A DNA stretch of 64,000 nucleotides from Streptomyces sp. B21-083. Its GTDB lineage: Bacteria > Actinomycetota > Actinomycetes > Streptomycetales > Streptomycetaceae. Position 1 is the stretch's first letter. Each line of letters begins with the position of its first letter. The stretch covers positions 4,650,001-4,714,000 of the forward strand of contig NZ_JARUND010000001.1 of assembly GCF_036898825.1 (NCBI RefSeq). The letters are read 5' to 3'. Shown here piece after piece: positions 8,108-16,382 of this stretch. Under the pieces are notes generated by a model, which ran no database searches, was not told where the DNA came from, and saw only the letters and a program-made list of their open reading frames with translations. Made by a program: the position numbers and the translations under genes.

Positions 8108-8776
8108 ATGCCCGACCTCACCGCCGCCACCCAGCGCTCCCGTGTCCGGGTGCCGCTCCGCTTCCACGATGGCTACAGCGTCGACACCGAGCTGGTCACC
8201 TTCCACGGCCTGACCGACGGCCAGGAGCACGTGGCGGTCATCATCGGCGAACCGAAGCCCGGCACCACCCCGCTGGTCCGGCTGCACTCCGAGTGCCTCA
8301 CGGGCGATGTCTTCGGCTCGGCCCGCTGCGACTGCGGCCCGCAGCTGCGCGAGGCCGTCGAGCGCATCGCCGAGCACGGCGGCGTCCTGCTCTACCTCCG
8401 CCAGGAAGGCCGCGGCATCGGCCTCTACAACAAGCTCGACGCGTACGCCCTCCAGGACGAGGGCCTCGACACCTACGCCGCGAACGCCGCCCTGGGCCTC
8501 CCCGAGGACGCCCGCGACTACACGGCGGCGGCCCAGATGCTCCAGGCCCTGGGCATCGACTCGCTGGACCTCCTCTCCAACAACCCGGACAAGGCCAACC
8601 AGCTCCGGGCCCTGGGCATGGACGTCCACGACCGCGTCCCCACGGGCGTCTTCACCACCCCGGACAACGTCCGCTACCTCCGCGCGAAGGTCCTCCAGAC
8701 CCAGCACACGCTGCCGCTGGGCGAGTTGGGCGGCGTGGGCGGGCACACCGGCCGCGCCGAGCTGAGCGTGGGCTGA
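8108..8776 (+). CDS. ribA: GTP cyclohydrolase II
   Basis: A 222-aa stand-alone GCH II that opens GTP to 2,5-diamino-6-ribosylamino-pyrimidinone phosphate with loss of formate. The zinc ligands Cys63, Cys74 and Cys76 lie in HSECLTGDVFGSARCDCG. The catalytic loop RQEGRGIGL is at 98-106, and later contacts are DTYAANAALGL and NNPDKANQL. It lacks the DHBP synthase domain found in bifunctional RibBA proteins. Its promoter carries two palindromes matched to the MarR gene upstream. Together with the RibD-like fusion it supplies two successive steps on a GTP-derived pyrimidine, possibly a dedicated second set beside the housekeeping rib operon. Confidence 0.9.
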   Translation: MPDLTAATQRSRVRVPLRFHDGYSVDTELVTFHGLTDGQEHVAVIIGEPKPGTTPLVRLHSECLTGDVFGSARCDCGPQLREAVERIAEHGGVLLYLRQEGRGIGLYNKLDAYALQDEGLDTYAANAALGLPEDARDYTAAAQMLQALGIDSLDLLSNNPDKANQLRALGMDVHDRVPTGVFTTPDNVRYLRAKVLQTQHTLPLGELGGVGGHTGRAELSVG

Positions 8777-8886
8777 CGGCGTTCCGACAGGGCCGCCGGC
8801 CGATGACGGCGAGCTGCTGAACAGGCTCGCTCACACGCGGTCCACGGGAACGGTTGGAGTGGTGCCCAACCGGTTACTCGTGCGGA

Positions 8887-10110
8887 ATGCTGCGAATACT
8901 GAGACGACACGGACACCACGACGAACATGACGAGCCCGGCCGATACGACGGTCACAGCGATCCCGACGGTCGCTACGGACACGACGGGCACGACCGGGAT
9001 TTCGGGCATCACGGGCACTCCGGGCCCAGCACGGCCGGCGGACCTGACCGACCCGGCGGCCCCGTGCGACCGGCCGAACCCGACCGACCGGGCACCGCGG
9101 ACCGTACGTCCGACACCGCGCCGGCGCCTCATGCCGGGCCGGACGAGCAGGTCGAGCGGCGGGCGCCCGACACTCCGACCGACCTGCCCAGGAGCTCCTG
9201 GTTGGCGGTGCTCAAGGGCACCGCGAAGGAGTTCCAGAAGGACGAGCTGACCGACCGGGCCGCGGCACTGACCTACTACGGGATCCTCGCGCTGTTCCCG
9301 GCCATGCTGGTGCTGATCTCCCTGCTCGGGATCATGGGCCCGTCGACGTCGCAGCGAGTGCTGGACAACATTCAGAACCTGGCCCCGGGCGCGGTCCGGG
9401 ACGTACTGCGCAACGCCGTGCAGCAGATGCAGGGCACCGCCGGGATCGGCTCGGTCATGGCGATCGTGGGCCTGGTGCTCGCGGTGTGGTCCGCCTCCGG
9501 CTATGTCGCCGCGTTCATCAGAAGCGCCAACGCGGTCTACGACGTCCCCGAGGGCCGCCCGGTCTGGAAGGTACTGCCCGTCCGCGTCGCCGTGACGGTG
9601 GTCCTGATGATCCTGGCCGTGGTCAGCGCGGTGATCGTCGTGTTCACCGGCGGCCTCGCCCGGAAGGCGGGCGGCGCGCTGGGGATCGGCGACACGGCGC
9701 TCACGGTGTGGTCGATCGCGAAGTGGCCGGTGCTGGTGATCCTGGTCACGGTCATGATCGCGATCCTGTACTGGGCGACGCCGAACGCGAAGATCCGCGG
9801 CTTCCGCTGGATCACGCCGGGCAGTTTCCTGGCGCTGGTGATCTGGATGGCCGCCTCCGCCGGGTTCGCCGTGTACCTGGCGAACTTCGCCTCGTACAAC
9901 AAGACCTACGGCACCTTCGCCGGCGTGATCATCTTCCTGGTGTGGCTGTGGATCACGAATCTGGCGATCCTGCTGGGCCTGGAGTGCGACGCGGAACTGG
10001 CCCGCCAGCGGGCCGTCGCAGGCGGCCATCCGGCCGCCGAGGAGCCCTACGTACAGCCTCGGGACACCCGGAAGTGGGACGCGGAGGACCGCCGCCGCTT
10101 CGAGTCCTGA
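8887..10110 (+). CDS. YihY/virulence factor BrkB family membrane protein
   Basis: From ATG 8887 the product is 407 aa. The first 110 residues are disordered and rich in His, Asp, Gly and Pro (possible metal-binding head). A YihY/BrkB domain with about six TM helices follows; motifs include LTDRAAALTYYGILALFPAML and, near the end, YGTFAGVIIFLVWLWITNLAILLG (quoted in part as WLWITN). The soluble C-terminal tail is short. Family members are inner-membrane proteins of unsettled function. A TTG at 8854 could extend the frame, but no ribosome site supports it. Confidence 0.85.
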   Translation: MLRILRRHGHHDEHDEPGRYDGHSDPDGRYGHDGHDRDFGHHGHSGPSTAGGPDRPGGPVRPAEPDRPGTADRTSDTAPAPHAGPDEQVERRAPDTPTDLPRSSWLAVLKGTAKEFQKDELTDRAAALTYYGILALFPAMLVLISLLGIMGPSTSQRVLDNIQNLAPGAVRDVLRNAVQQMQGTAGIGSVMAIVGLVLAVWSASGYVAAFIRSANAVYDVPEGRPVWKVLPVRVAVTVVLMILAVVSAVIVVFTGGLARKAGGALGIGDTALTVWSIAKWPVLVILVTVMIAILYWATPNAKIRGFRWITPGSFLALVIWMAASAGFAVYLANFASYNKTYGTFAGVIIFLVWLWITNLAILLGLECDAELARQRAVAGGHPAAEEPYVQPRDTRKWDAEDRRRFES

Positions 10111-10290
10111 ACCGGCGGCCAGCGCCCCGTGTTCCGGCGGGGTGACGCGGCGACGAGTGGGTACTCGCAGAGCCGATCGATCCGACAAACGCGCAGGGCA
10201 GAGTCGTACGAGCGTCAACGAACGCCGACCGGGCCCGCCGCACACATCGACGAACGCCGACGAAAGCCGACGAAGGACGGGTGAGCACCC

Positions 10291-10710
10291 ATGACAGCAC
10301 AGGGCTCCCACCGAACGGACAACGGAGCGCAGGAACCGGTGGGCGACCTGGTCCAGCGTGCCTCGCAGCAGTTGTCACAGCTGGTCCGCGACGAGATGCG
10401 GCTGGCCCAGGCGGAGATGACCGAGAAGGGCAGGCGGTTCGGTAAGGGCGGCGGCCTGTTCGGCGGCGCCGGCGTGCTGGGTGTGCTCACCCTGCAGGCC
10501 CTCGCGGCCGCCGCGATCGCCGCGCTGTCGCTCGCCATGGACGTGTGGGCGGCGGCGCTGATCGTCACCGCCGTCCTGGCCGTCGTGACCGCGGTGATGG
10601 CCGCGCTCGGCAAGCAGCAGTTCAGCAAGGCATCCCCGCCGACGCCCGAGCGGACGGTGGACAGCGTCAAGGCCGATGTGGCCGCTATCAAGGAGAGTGC
10701 ACACCGATGA
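10291..10710 (+). CDS. Phage holin family protein (holin-3 superfamily)
   Basis: A 139-aa protein with an amphipathic N-terminus (QLSQLVRDEMRLAQAEM) and two TM helices, residues about 50-75 and 85-108, in the Gly/Ala-rich style of the actinobacterial holin-3 family. It is not in a prophage: its stop overlaps the DUF3618 gene (ATGA), forming a conserved three-gene set with DUF4235. A role in membrane stress is only inferred. Confidence 0.8.
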   Translation: MTAQGSHRTDNGAQEPVGDLVQRASQQLSQLVRDEMRLAQAEMTEKGRRFGKGGGLFGGAGVLGVLTLQALAAAAIAALSLAMDVWAAALIVTAVLAVVTAVMAALGKQQFSKASPPTPERTVDSVKADVAAIKESAHR

Positions 10711-11174
10711 CCAAGGACAAGTCGCAGCAGGGTGCTGAGGCAACACCGTCTCCCGAGGAACTACGGACGCGGGTGGAGGCGACACGCGAGAAGCTCGGCG
10801 AGACGGTCGAGGCCCTCGCCGCGAAGGCCGACGTCAAGGCCCGGGCCCAGGAGAAGACGACGGCCGTCAGGCAGCAGGTCGCCGAGAAGTCCGCCCAGGT
10901 CGGGGCCCAGCTGCGGGACAAGGCGACGCACGCGGCCCACGCCGTGCAGGACAGGACCCCCGAACCCGTGCGCGCCAAGGCGGTGACGGCCGGCGAGCAG
11001 GTCCGCGACAAGGCCGTGCACGTCGCTGAACTGGCCCGGGACAAGGCCCCGGAGCCGGTACGGGAGAAGGCCGGCCAGGGGATGCGTGCGGCGCGCGCCA
11101 ATCGCGCCCCGCTGCTCGCCGCCGGAGTGATCGTCGCGCTGCTCATGGTGCGCCGGTCGAGGAGGCACCGATGA
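10707..11174 (+). CDS. DUF3618 domain-containing protein
   Basis: A 155-aa protein. The N-terminal DUF3618 motif (SPEELRTRVEATREKLGETV) is followed by repeated Ala/Lys/Val helices with the recurring pattern DKAxxxAxxxxDKAPEPVREKA (imperfect repeats of about 22 residues) and one C-terminal TM helix (LLAAGVIVALLMV) ending in RRSRRHR. It starts with ATG 10707, which overlaps the holin stop, and its own stop overlaps the next ATG, so the trio is translationally coupled. Confidence 0.85.
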   Translation: MTKDKSQQGAEATPSPEELRTRVEATREKLGETVEALAAKADVKARAQEKTTAVRQQVAEKSAQVGAQLRDKATHAAHAVQDRTPEPVRAKAVTAGEQVRDKAVHVAELARDKAPEPVREKAGQGMRAARANRAPLLAAGVIVALLMVRRSRRHR

Positions 11175-11437
11175 AGGGCTCGAAGATCGCCTACAAGCCG
11201 GTCGGCATGGCCGTGGGCGCCCTCGGTGGTGTCCTGGCCGGGGCAGTGTTCAAGCAGGCCTGGAAGCGGCTCGCGCACGAGGACGACGCCCCTGACGCCA
11301 CGGACGAGTTCCGCAGCTGGCGCGAGATCCTCCTGGCAGCCGTCGTACAGGGCGCGATCTTCGCCGGCGTCAAGGCGGCCGTCGACCGCGGCGGCGCCAC
11401 CGCCGTCCGGCGCCTGACGGGTACCTGGCCGGGGTGA
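11171..11437 (+). CDS. DUF4235 domain-containing membrane protein
   Basis: An 88-aa protein. An N-terminal hydrophobic stretch (AYKPVGMAVGALGGVLAGAVF) is followed by the DUF4235 core W-x-E-I-L-L-AAVVQGAIFAGVKA and VDRGGATAVRRLTG. It is the last gene of the holin-DUF3618-DUF4235 set, with an ATGA overlap to its neighbour. A strong two-way hairpin follows 30 bp after its stop. Confidence 0.85.
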   Translation: MKGSKIAYKPVGMAVGALGGVLAGAVFKQAWKRLAHEDDAPDATDEFRSWREILLAAVVQGAIFAGVKAAVDRGGATAVRRLTGTWPG

Positions 11438-11466
11438 ACCTCCGGGCCGCACCTCCGGAACGACGT

Positions 11467-11500
11467 ACTGGGCCGCGCGGCGAACGCCGCGCGGCCCAGT
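11467..11500. terminator. Bidirectional terminator
   Basis: A 16-bp perfect inverted repeat (ACTGGGCCGCGCGGCG and complement) with a 2-nt loop between the converging DUF4235 and cold-shock genes. There is no long T-run on either side, as usual for Streptomyces hairpin terminators. Confidence 0.75.
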
Positions 11501-11515
11501 AGGTTCACCGTGAGA

Positions 11516-11719
11516 TCAGGCGGTGGTGATGTTCTCCGCCTGGGGGCCCTTCTGGCCCTGGACGACGTCGAACGTCACGGCCTGGCCCTCCTGGAGCTCA
11601 CGGAAGCCCGAGGAGTTGATCGCGGAGTAGTGCGCGAAGACGTCCGGACCGCCGCCGTCCTGGGCGATGAAGCCGAAGCCCTTCTCCGCGTTGAACCACT
11701 TCACAGTTCCCGTAGCCAT
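11516..11719 (-). CDS. Cold-shock protein (CspA family)
   Basis: A 67-aa single cold-shock domain, a full-length five-strand OB fold. RNP1 is KGFGFI and RNP2 is VFAHY; the start is [18 protein letters not shown]. It acts as an RNA chaperone or antiterminator on cold shift or growth transition. The ribosome site GGAAGG precedes ATG 11719. A second csp with about 80 percent similar sequence lies at 15.7 kb beside a DEAD-box helicase. Confidence 0.95.
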   Translation of the reverse strand: MATGTVKWFNAEKGFGFIAQDGGGPDVFAHYSAINSSGFRELQEGQAVTFDVVQGQKGPQAENITTA

Positions 11720-11935
11720 AGTCATGCCTTCCAGTCGATGAACGTCTGCCCCCTTTGGGGAAGACGGAGGTGATCGCCCTGGTCCCTGCGGCACAGCACA
11801 GCAAAGCGCCCACACCAAGGGCGTGGGCAAGGGAACTCCGAACCACGACAGCTCGCACAGACGCTACCGGTCCGCGCCCGCCATCACCACAGAAAAAACT
11901 GCGCGTCGCATTTCGGCCACGCGTGTGGGTGATGG

Positions 11936-11954
11936 CCCGCCGACCCGGCGGGCA
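11936..11954 (-). terminator. Possible terminator after merR-like gene
   Basis: GCCCGCC-GACCC-GGCGGGC, a 7-bp stem 9 bp past the stop of the leftward MerR-like gene. It is short but well placed. Confidence 0.4.
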
Positions 11955-11962
11955 CGCTCACG

Positions 11963-12301
11963 TCAGTTCGCCGCCGACGGATTGGACGATGTGTCGGCAC
12001 GCCGGTATTCGGCGTTGATGCGCTGGGCTTCTTCGAGCTGGTCCTCAAGGATGATGATCCGGCAGGCGGCCTCGATCGGGGTGCCACGGTCGACGAGCTC
12101 ACGCGCGCGGGCCGCGATGCGCAGTTGGTAGCGGGAGTAGCGGCGGTGTCCGCCCTCGGAGCGCAGTGGCGTGATCAGTCGCGCTTCGCCGAGGGCCCGG
12201 AGGAACCCGGGAGTGGTACCGAGCATCTCGGCGGCCCGGCCCATCGTGTAGGCGGGGTAGTCGTCGTCGTCAAGACGGCCCAGCGAGTCGTCTGCTGTCA
12301 T
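11963..12301 (-). CDS. MerR-type HTH regulator
   Basis: A 112-aa regulator. The MerR HTH is YTMGRAAEMLGTTPGFLRALGEARLI followed by the wing SEGGHRRYS (motifs in outline), then a long helix with an acidic coiled part (IILEDQLEEAQRINAEYRR). It lacks any ligand-binding domain, as in HspR-like or developmental MerR proteins. The start is ATG 12301 behind AGGTGAG. The frame remains open upstream through three 12-nt repeats that would encode FHKT units, but these sit in the probable leader. Confidence 0.8.
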   Translation of the reverse strand: MTADDSLGRLDDDDYPAYTMGRAAEMLGTTPGFLRALGEARLITPLRSEGGHRRYSRYQLRIAARARELVDRGTPIEAACRIIILEDQLEEAQRINAEYRRADTSSNPSAAN

Positions 12302-12310
12302 CTCACCTCT

Positions 12311-12346
12311 CTTGTGGAACGTCTTGTGGAACGTCTTGTGGAACGC
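12311..12346 (-). repeat. Three tandem 12-nt repeats in merR-like leader
   Basis: CTTGTGGAACGT at 12311, 12323 and 12335 (the last copy ends in C). The repeats lie between the hairpin at 12352-12384 and the start codon of the merR-like gene, in phase with its frame (12 = 4 codons). Confidence 0.85.
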
Positions 12347-12351
12347 GTCGA

Positions 12352-12384
12352 GGGGCCTTGGTGCCGTAACGGCACCAAGGCCCC
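12352..12384. other. Strong hairpin in merR-like leader
   Basis: A perfect 15-bp stem GGGGCCTTGGTGCCG with a TAA loop, 51 bp before ATG 12301. Neither strand has a T-run after it. It could be a terminator for an upstream transcript or part of a leader structure with the adjacent tandem repeats. Confidence 0.6.
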
Positions 12385-12396
12385 GAAGGAACTGCA

Positions 12397-12976
12397 AACA
12401 CCATCTGCCGGCCCTACTACTGCACCGGCCTTCTTTTTCCGCACGATTGTCTGATATGCCGACGTGAGTGCGGGGATCGCGGATGTATGACCGGAGACCA
12501 CCTACCTATCGATGTCCTGCGGTACCCGGGCCCAGCTTCCGCCCGGGCGATCCTGATGGCGCTCGACTCCTCCGTTCTTCCCTCTGGGTCAACAACTATC
12601 GAACAGGAACTGCGTACTGGTACTGCCGGTACCGCTCATGGCGGCCCCCTGATCACTGCGGGCCACCCGGTCCGGTCGTCAGTCCCGTCGCCGACCTGCG
12701 ACAACCTTGGCTTCGGAACTCCACCACCGCACCGTCATGCGATCTTCAACTGCGGCACTGCTGCCCGGCAGTTCGTGTCTGCCAGGCCTCGCTCGATCTC
12801 GTCTACAAGAGAAACCATAATGACCCGAGCCGCCAATGTCTACTCCGACGAGCATAGATTTTGGTGAGCTCGACGATGAGGTAATCACCTGTGGGCCGAT
12901 CGGCGGAGAGAGGCCGTCCCTCCTGGGTGTCACCGCCCGAGCCACCCGGACGGGCCGTTGCATAGAATCCGATGCC
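12397..12976. other. Gene-poor interval
   Basis: About 580 bp with no convincing gene. Open frames on the plus strand (for example 12487-12867) have poor third-position bias and no family resemblance. GC content is visibly lower than the surroundings, so an old insertion remnant is possible. The promoter of the merR-like gene must lie in its left part. Confidence 0.4.
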
Positions 12977-13336
12977 ATGCCGAAGCCTGACGACCTGATC
13001 GTTGACATCGCCGCCCTTGTGGAGTCCGGGCGAAGCAATCAGATGTCCCTGACCGTGGTCACCGGTGGTGCTGTCATCACCGGTCGACTGGCTCCCGAAG
13101 CCGTGTGGCGGCGGAGGGTGTCGGACGTACTGACCGACTCCGATCAACTGGGCGAGTTCTCCGCCGTTTTCAACGCCCCCGCCAAGAGGGAGGGCCCGCC
13201 CACGCATCTGCACTTCCATGTCGCCCGGATCCTGCAGGGCACAGTGGGGATCCCGGAGACGGGCGGGATGTACCGCATCGCGATCGAGGACGTCAGCGCC
13301 TGGACCGTGGGCGACTTCAGGTACTCCGACCACTGA
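12977..13336 (+). CDS. Hypothetical protein, GvpU-like
   Basis: A 119-aa soluble protein. The segment SLTVVTGGAVITGRLAPEAVW followed by THLHFHVARIL resembles the gas-vesicle accessory GvpU type, a small beta-rich domain, but no other gvp genes are near, so the match is tentative. ATG 12977 is preceded by TAGAAT (12963-12968), suggesting a leaderless mRNA. A strong terminator follows 57 bp downstream. It is monocistronic. Confidence 0.6.
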   Translation: MPKPDDLIVDIAALVESGRSNQMSLTVVTGGAVITGRLAPEAVWRRRVSDVLTDSDQLGEFSAVFNAPAKREGPPTHLHFHVARILQGTVGIPETGGMYRIAIEDVSAWTVGDFRYSDH

Positions 13337-13392
13337 CCCCGCCGACCCGCTGAGCCGGCGCCGCACCCAGGCCGGCCGGCCCGGCACGCATT

Positions 13393-13424
13393 GAGGGCCC
13401 TGCCGACGTATCGGCAGGGCCCTC
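13393..13424. terminator. Bidirectional terminator
   Basis: A 14-bp stem GAGGGCCCTGCCGA with a CGTA loop between the converging GvpU-like and SCO5918-type genes. Confidence 0.75.
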
Positions 13425-13462
13425 GATGTTGTCCGGCTCGCGCCGGTCGGGTCGGTCAGTGG

Positions 13463-13771
13463 TCAGACGGCCACGGGAGTCCCGAGCAGCGCCGAAGCCT
13501 GCTCGAACGGGCTCTCCACACGTACCGGCTCGGCCTGCGGCGGAGTCCCGCAGGTGAAGCCGAGCCGGGTCATGGCCCGTACGACTTCGCCCGCGCTGAA
13601 ATCGCGGGGGTCCTGACGGGTGACGACCTGGCCCACCTGCTTGACGGGGTAGCGGCGTCGCCCGATGACCACGGACTCACCGGTGACCGGCAGGGGTTTG
13701 ACGCCCTTCATCGACTCCAGTACGCCGCTCTTGGTCAGGTCGAACGGGAAGCGTGCGATGACACAGCGCAT
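13463..13771 (-). CDS. SCO5918 family protein
   Basis: A 102-aa conserved Streptomyces protein (MRCVIARFPFDLTKSGVLESMKG...). It is usually found directly downstream of a cold-type DEAD-box helicase, as here (90 bp gap, same strand). No catalytic motif is recognisable; it has a basic centre (IGRRRYPVKQVGQVV) and may be a nucleic-acid or helicase partner (inference). It is likely in one transcript with the helicase gene. Confidence 0.75.
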   Translation of the reverse strand: MRCVIARFPFDLTKSGVLESMKGVKPLPVTGESVVIGRRRYPVKQVGQVVTRQDPRDFSAGEVVRAMTRLGFTCGTPPQAEPVRVESPFEQASALLGTPVAV

Positions 13772-13860
13772 GTTGCCTCACAGGGAGAAGCGGCGGAAAC
13801 GGGTGAAGCGGGGGCGGTCGCCGGGACGACGACCGCCGGACCTCGAACGTCGGGAAGGCG

Positions 13861-15372
13861 TTACGCCGCAGCGGCGCCGGTCTGCCGTACTGACGCGCGG
13901 CGGGCCGCCGAGGCGGGGTGGCGCCGGCCGCGCGAGGTGCCGCGCTTCTTGGCGCGTTCGGCCACCGGTGCGGTGATGACGACCGGGACACCCGACGGCG
14001 CCTGGGCGCCGGTGATGCGCTGCAGGGCCTCTTCGCCCGAGCGGACCTGGGTGGTCAGCGGGCTGATGCCGGCCGCCATCATCAGGCGGGTCATGTCGCG
14101 GCGCTGGTTCGGGGTGACCAGGGTCACGACGCTGCCGGACTCGCCGGCGCGGGCGGTCCTGCCACCACGGTGGAGGTAGTCCTTGTGGTCGGTCGGCGGG
14201 TCGACGTTGACGACGAGGTCGAGGTTGTCGACGTGGATGCCACGCGCCGCGACGTTCGTCGCCACCAGCACGTTGACGTGCCCGGTCTTGAACTGCGCCA
14301 GTGTCCGGGTGCGCTGCGGCTGCGACTTCCCGCCGTGCAGGGCGGCAGCCCGTACCCCGCTGTTGAGGAGGTGCTCGGTGAGACGGTCGACGGCGTGCTT
14401 GGTGTCGAGGAACATGATCACGCGGCCGTCACGGGCGGCGATCTCGGTGGTGGCCGCGTGCTTGTCGGCGCCGTGGACGTGCAGCACGTGGTGCTCCATC
14501 GTCGTGACCGCACCGGCCGACGGGTCGACGGAGTGCACGACCGGGTCGGTCAGGTAGCGGCGCACGAGCAGGTCGACGTTGCGGTCGAGGGTGGCGGAGA
14601 ACAGCATCCGCTGACCCTCGGGACGCACCTGGTCGAGCAGGGCGGTGACCTGCGGCATGAAGCCCATGTCGGCCATCTGGTCGGCCTCGTCGAGGACGGT
14701 GATGGAGACCTGGTTCAGCCGGCAGTCGCCGCGGTCGATGAGGTCCTTGAGGCGTCCGGGCGTGGCGACGACGATCTCGGCCCCGCCGCGCAGCGCGCTG
14801 GCCTGCCTGCCGATCGGCATCCCGCCCACCACCGTGGCCAGCCGAAGCCGCACGGCGCGGGCGTACGGGGTGAGCGCGTCGGTGACCTGCTGCGCCAGCT
14901 CACGCGTCGGTACGAGGACCAGACCCAGCGGCTGCCTGGCCTCGGCGCGCTGCCCGACCGTACGGGCCAGCAGCGCCAGCCCGAAGGCGAGGGTCTTGCC
15001 GGAGCCGGTGCGGCCACGGCCCAGTACGTCACGGCCGGCCAGGGAGTTCGGCAGGGTCGCGCCCTGGATCGGGAAGGGCACGGTCACGCCCTGCGAACCG
15101 AGCGCGGCCAGCAGCTCCTTGGGCATGTCGAGCTCGGCGAAGCCCTCGACGGCGGGAAGCGCGGGGGTGATCGTCTCGGGGAGAGCGAACTCACCCTGCG
15201 GCGCGGCGGGCCGGCGGCCGTAACCGCCGCCGGAACGGCCCTGGCCGCCGGAACGGCTCTGTCCGCCGGACCGGTTCGCGGTCGGCGCGCCCGATCGGCC
15301 GCCACTCCGTCCGGAAGCGGCACCGCCGCTGCGGGTGCGGGAGAAACGGTCGTTCGTACGTGTGCGGTTCAT
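13861..15372 (-). CDS. DEAD-box ATP-dependent RNA helicase
   Basis: A 503-aa RNA helicase of the cold/ribosome-associated class. The Arg/Gly/Ser-rich head (first 55 residues) is RGG-like. Motifs in order: Q-motif (VPFPIQGATLP), I (GRTGSGKT), Ia (PTRELAQQ), II (VLDEADQM), III (FSATLD), V (ARGIHV) and VI (HRGGRTARAG). The C-terminus is basic (RAKKRGTSRGRRH). ATG 15372 follows GGAAGG. Upstream lies a long leader carrying a 17-bp palindrome, then the csp terminator. The neighbouring csp and SCO5918-type genes point to a cold-response cluster. Confidence 0.93.
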   Translation of the reverse strand: MNRTRTNDRFSRTRSGGAASGRSGGRSGAPTANRSGGQSRSGGQGRSGGGYGRRPAAPQGEFALPETITPALPAVEGFAELDMPKELLAALGSQGVTVPFPIQGATLPNSLAGRDVLGRGRTGSGKTLAFGLALLARTVGQRAEARQPLGLVLVPTRELAQQVTDALTPYARAVRLRLATVVGGMPIGRQASALRGGAEIVVATPGRLKDLIDRGDCRLNQVSITVLDEADQMADMGFMPQVTALLDQVRPEGQRMLFSATLDRNVDLLVRRYLTDPVVHSVDPSAGAVTTMEHHVLHVHGADKHAATTEIAARDGRVIMFLDTKHAVDRLTEHLLNSGVRAAALHGGKSQPQRTRTLAQFKTGHVNVLVATNVAARGIHVDNLDLVVNVDPPTDHKDYLHRGGRTARAGESGSVVTLVTPNQRRDMTRLMMAAGISPLTTQVRSGEEALQRITGAQAPSGVPVVITAPVAERAKKRGTSRGRRHPASAARRASVRQTGAAAA

Positions 15373-15517
15373 GCGGAACCTTCCTCGATGCGGCTCACAT
15401 CTAGGAATTTCCGCAGCAACGAACCGCGCGGAGAATTGCAAGAATGGGCCGAAAGAATGCGAAAGCCAATCTGGCCGGCAGTGAATTCACGCGGGCACAG
15501 TTGCTGAATTGGATGAG

Positions 15518-15534
15518 TCGATTGAGTCAATCGA
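15518..15534. promoter_or_regulatory. 17-bp palindrome upstream of DEAD-box gene
   Basis: TCGATTGAGTCAATCGA is palindromic around one central base. It lies 146 bp before the helicase start and 100 bp after the csp terminator, so it is probably in the helicase promoter or leader. A second palindrome, GTGAATTCAC, is at 15481-15490. Confidence 0.45.
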
Positions 15535-15634
15535 ATCGATACGGAGTGACATCCGGGGCATCTACTACGCCCACGGACTCCGCCTCCGCGAAGTCGTCGC
15601 CTCAACAGGTGAAACCACTGCGAAAAAAATACAT

Positions 15635-15676
15635 GCAGCTGGGGCCCGTACCCCGAGGGATGCGGGCCCCAGCTGC
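15635..15676 (-). terminator. Rho-independent terminator of csp gene
   Basis: A 14-bp stem GCAGCTGGGGCCCG with complement. On the minus strand it is followed by ATGTATTTTTTT. It starts 17 bp past the csp stop. Confidence 0.9.
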
Positions 15677-15692
15677 AAAGTACGCGTTAACG

Positions 15693-15896
15693 TCAGGCAA
15701 GAACGATGTTCTCGGCCGTCGGGCCCTTCTGGCCCTGCGCGATGTCGAAGGTGACCTTCTGGCCTTCGAGCAGCTCGCGGAAGCCCTGGGCGGAGATGTT
15801 CGAGTAGTGGGCGAACACGTCAGGGCCGCCACCATCCTGCTCGATGAATCCGAAACCCTTTTCCGCGTTGAACCACTTCACGGTGCCAGCAGCCAT
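15693..15896 (-). CDS. Cold-shock protein (CspA family)
   Basis: A 67-aa cold-shock domain with RNP1 KGFGFIE and RNP2 VFAHY. It differs from the 11.5-kb copy mainly in the C-terminal third ([13 protein letters not shown]). GAAGGAG lies 7 nt before ATG 15896. It is followed by a strong terminator and then, on the same strand, the DEAD-box helicase and SCO5918-type gene. Confidence 0.95.
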   Translation of the reverse strand: MAAGTVKWFNAEKGFGFIEQDGGGPDVFAHYSNISAQGFRELLEGQKVTFDIAQGQKGPTAENIVLA

Positions 15897-16382
15897 GTCA
15901 TATCTCCTTCAGAGGGGGTGCTTACGGGTCCGCAGGTCGCAGACTCCGTGTCGCCGTGATGATTGCCCCGCCCGGAAGACCGGAGATAAAAATTTCGGGA
16001 ACCACAACTGCAACTTAGATCGACAGTAGCACACTGCGACGGCCGACGAGTGTTGAATAACTCTCAGTTATCCATTGGGGCAAATAACCTGCCCGTGCGT
16101 TCCGTTAATTTCTCAGTTCGCGGCCACAGATATTAGGGCGTGCCCGACGAAGGGCCTCTCCCGCGACGCCCGCTGCCGGCCGCTCCCGGCCGCCAAGAGT
16201 GCAGGCGTAGGGGCCGCGCTGTGGGCCCGGAGGCGGAGGAGCGGTTCCTCCTCACCGTCGCCTCGGCGGCGATGAGGAGGTGGCCAGGCGCTCGGCACAC
16301 CCTTGCCTGCGAGACAGCAGTCGCGCACGTCGTTCCCGCCGGGACCGGCGGAGCCGATCGCGGAGCCGATGGCCCGACGCGG
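15897..16382. other. Intergenic interval
   Basis: About 485 bp. The left 150 bp is the csp leader and promoter. The rest (16133-16380) is GC-rich without family resemblance in any frame. I see no gene, RNA or clear repeat in it. Confidence 0.4.

Noticed and set aside
10291..11437. Prophage remnant suggested by the holin-family gene
   Set aside because: No other phage genes; the holin-DUF3618-DUF4235 trio is a known chromosomal set.
12487..12867. Plus-strand frame of 126 codons in the 12.4-12.98 kb gap
   Set aside because: Poor third-position bias, a competing overlapping frame of equal quality and no family resemblance.
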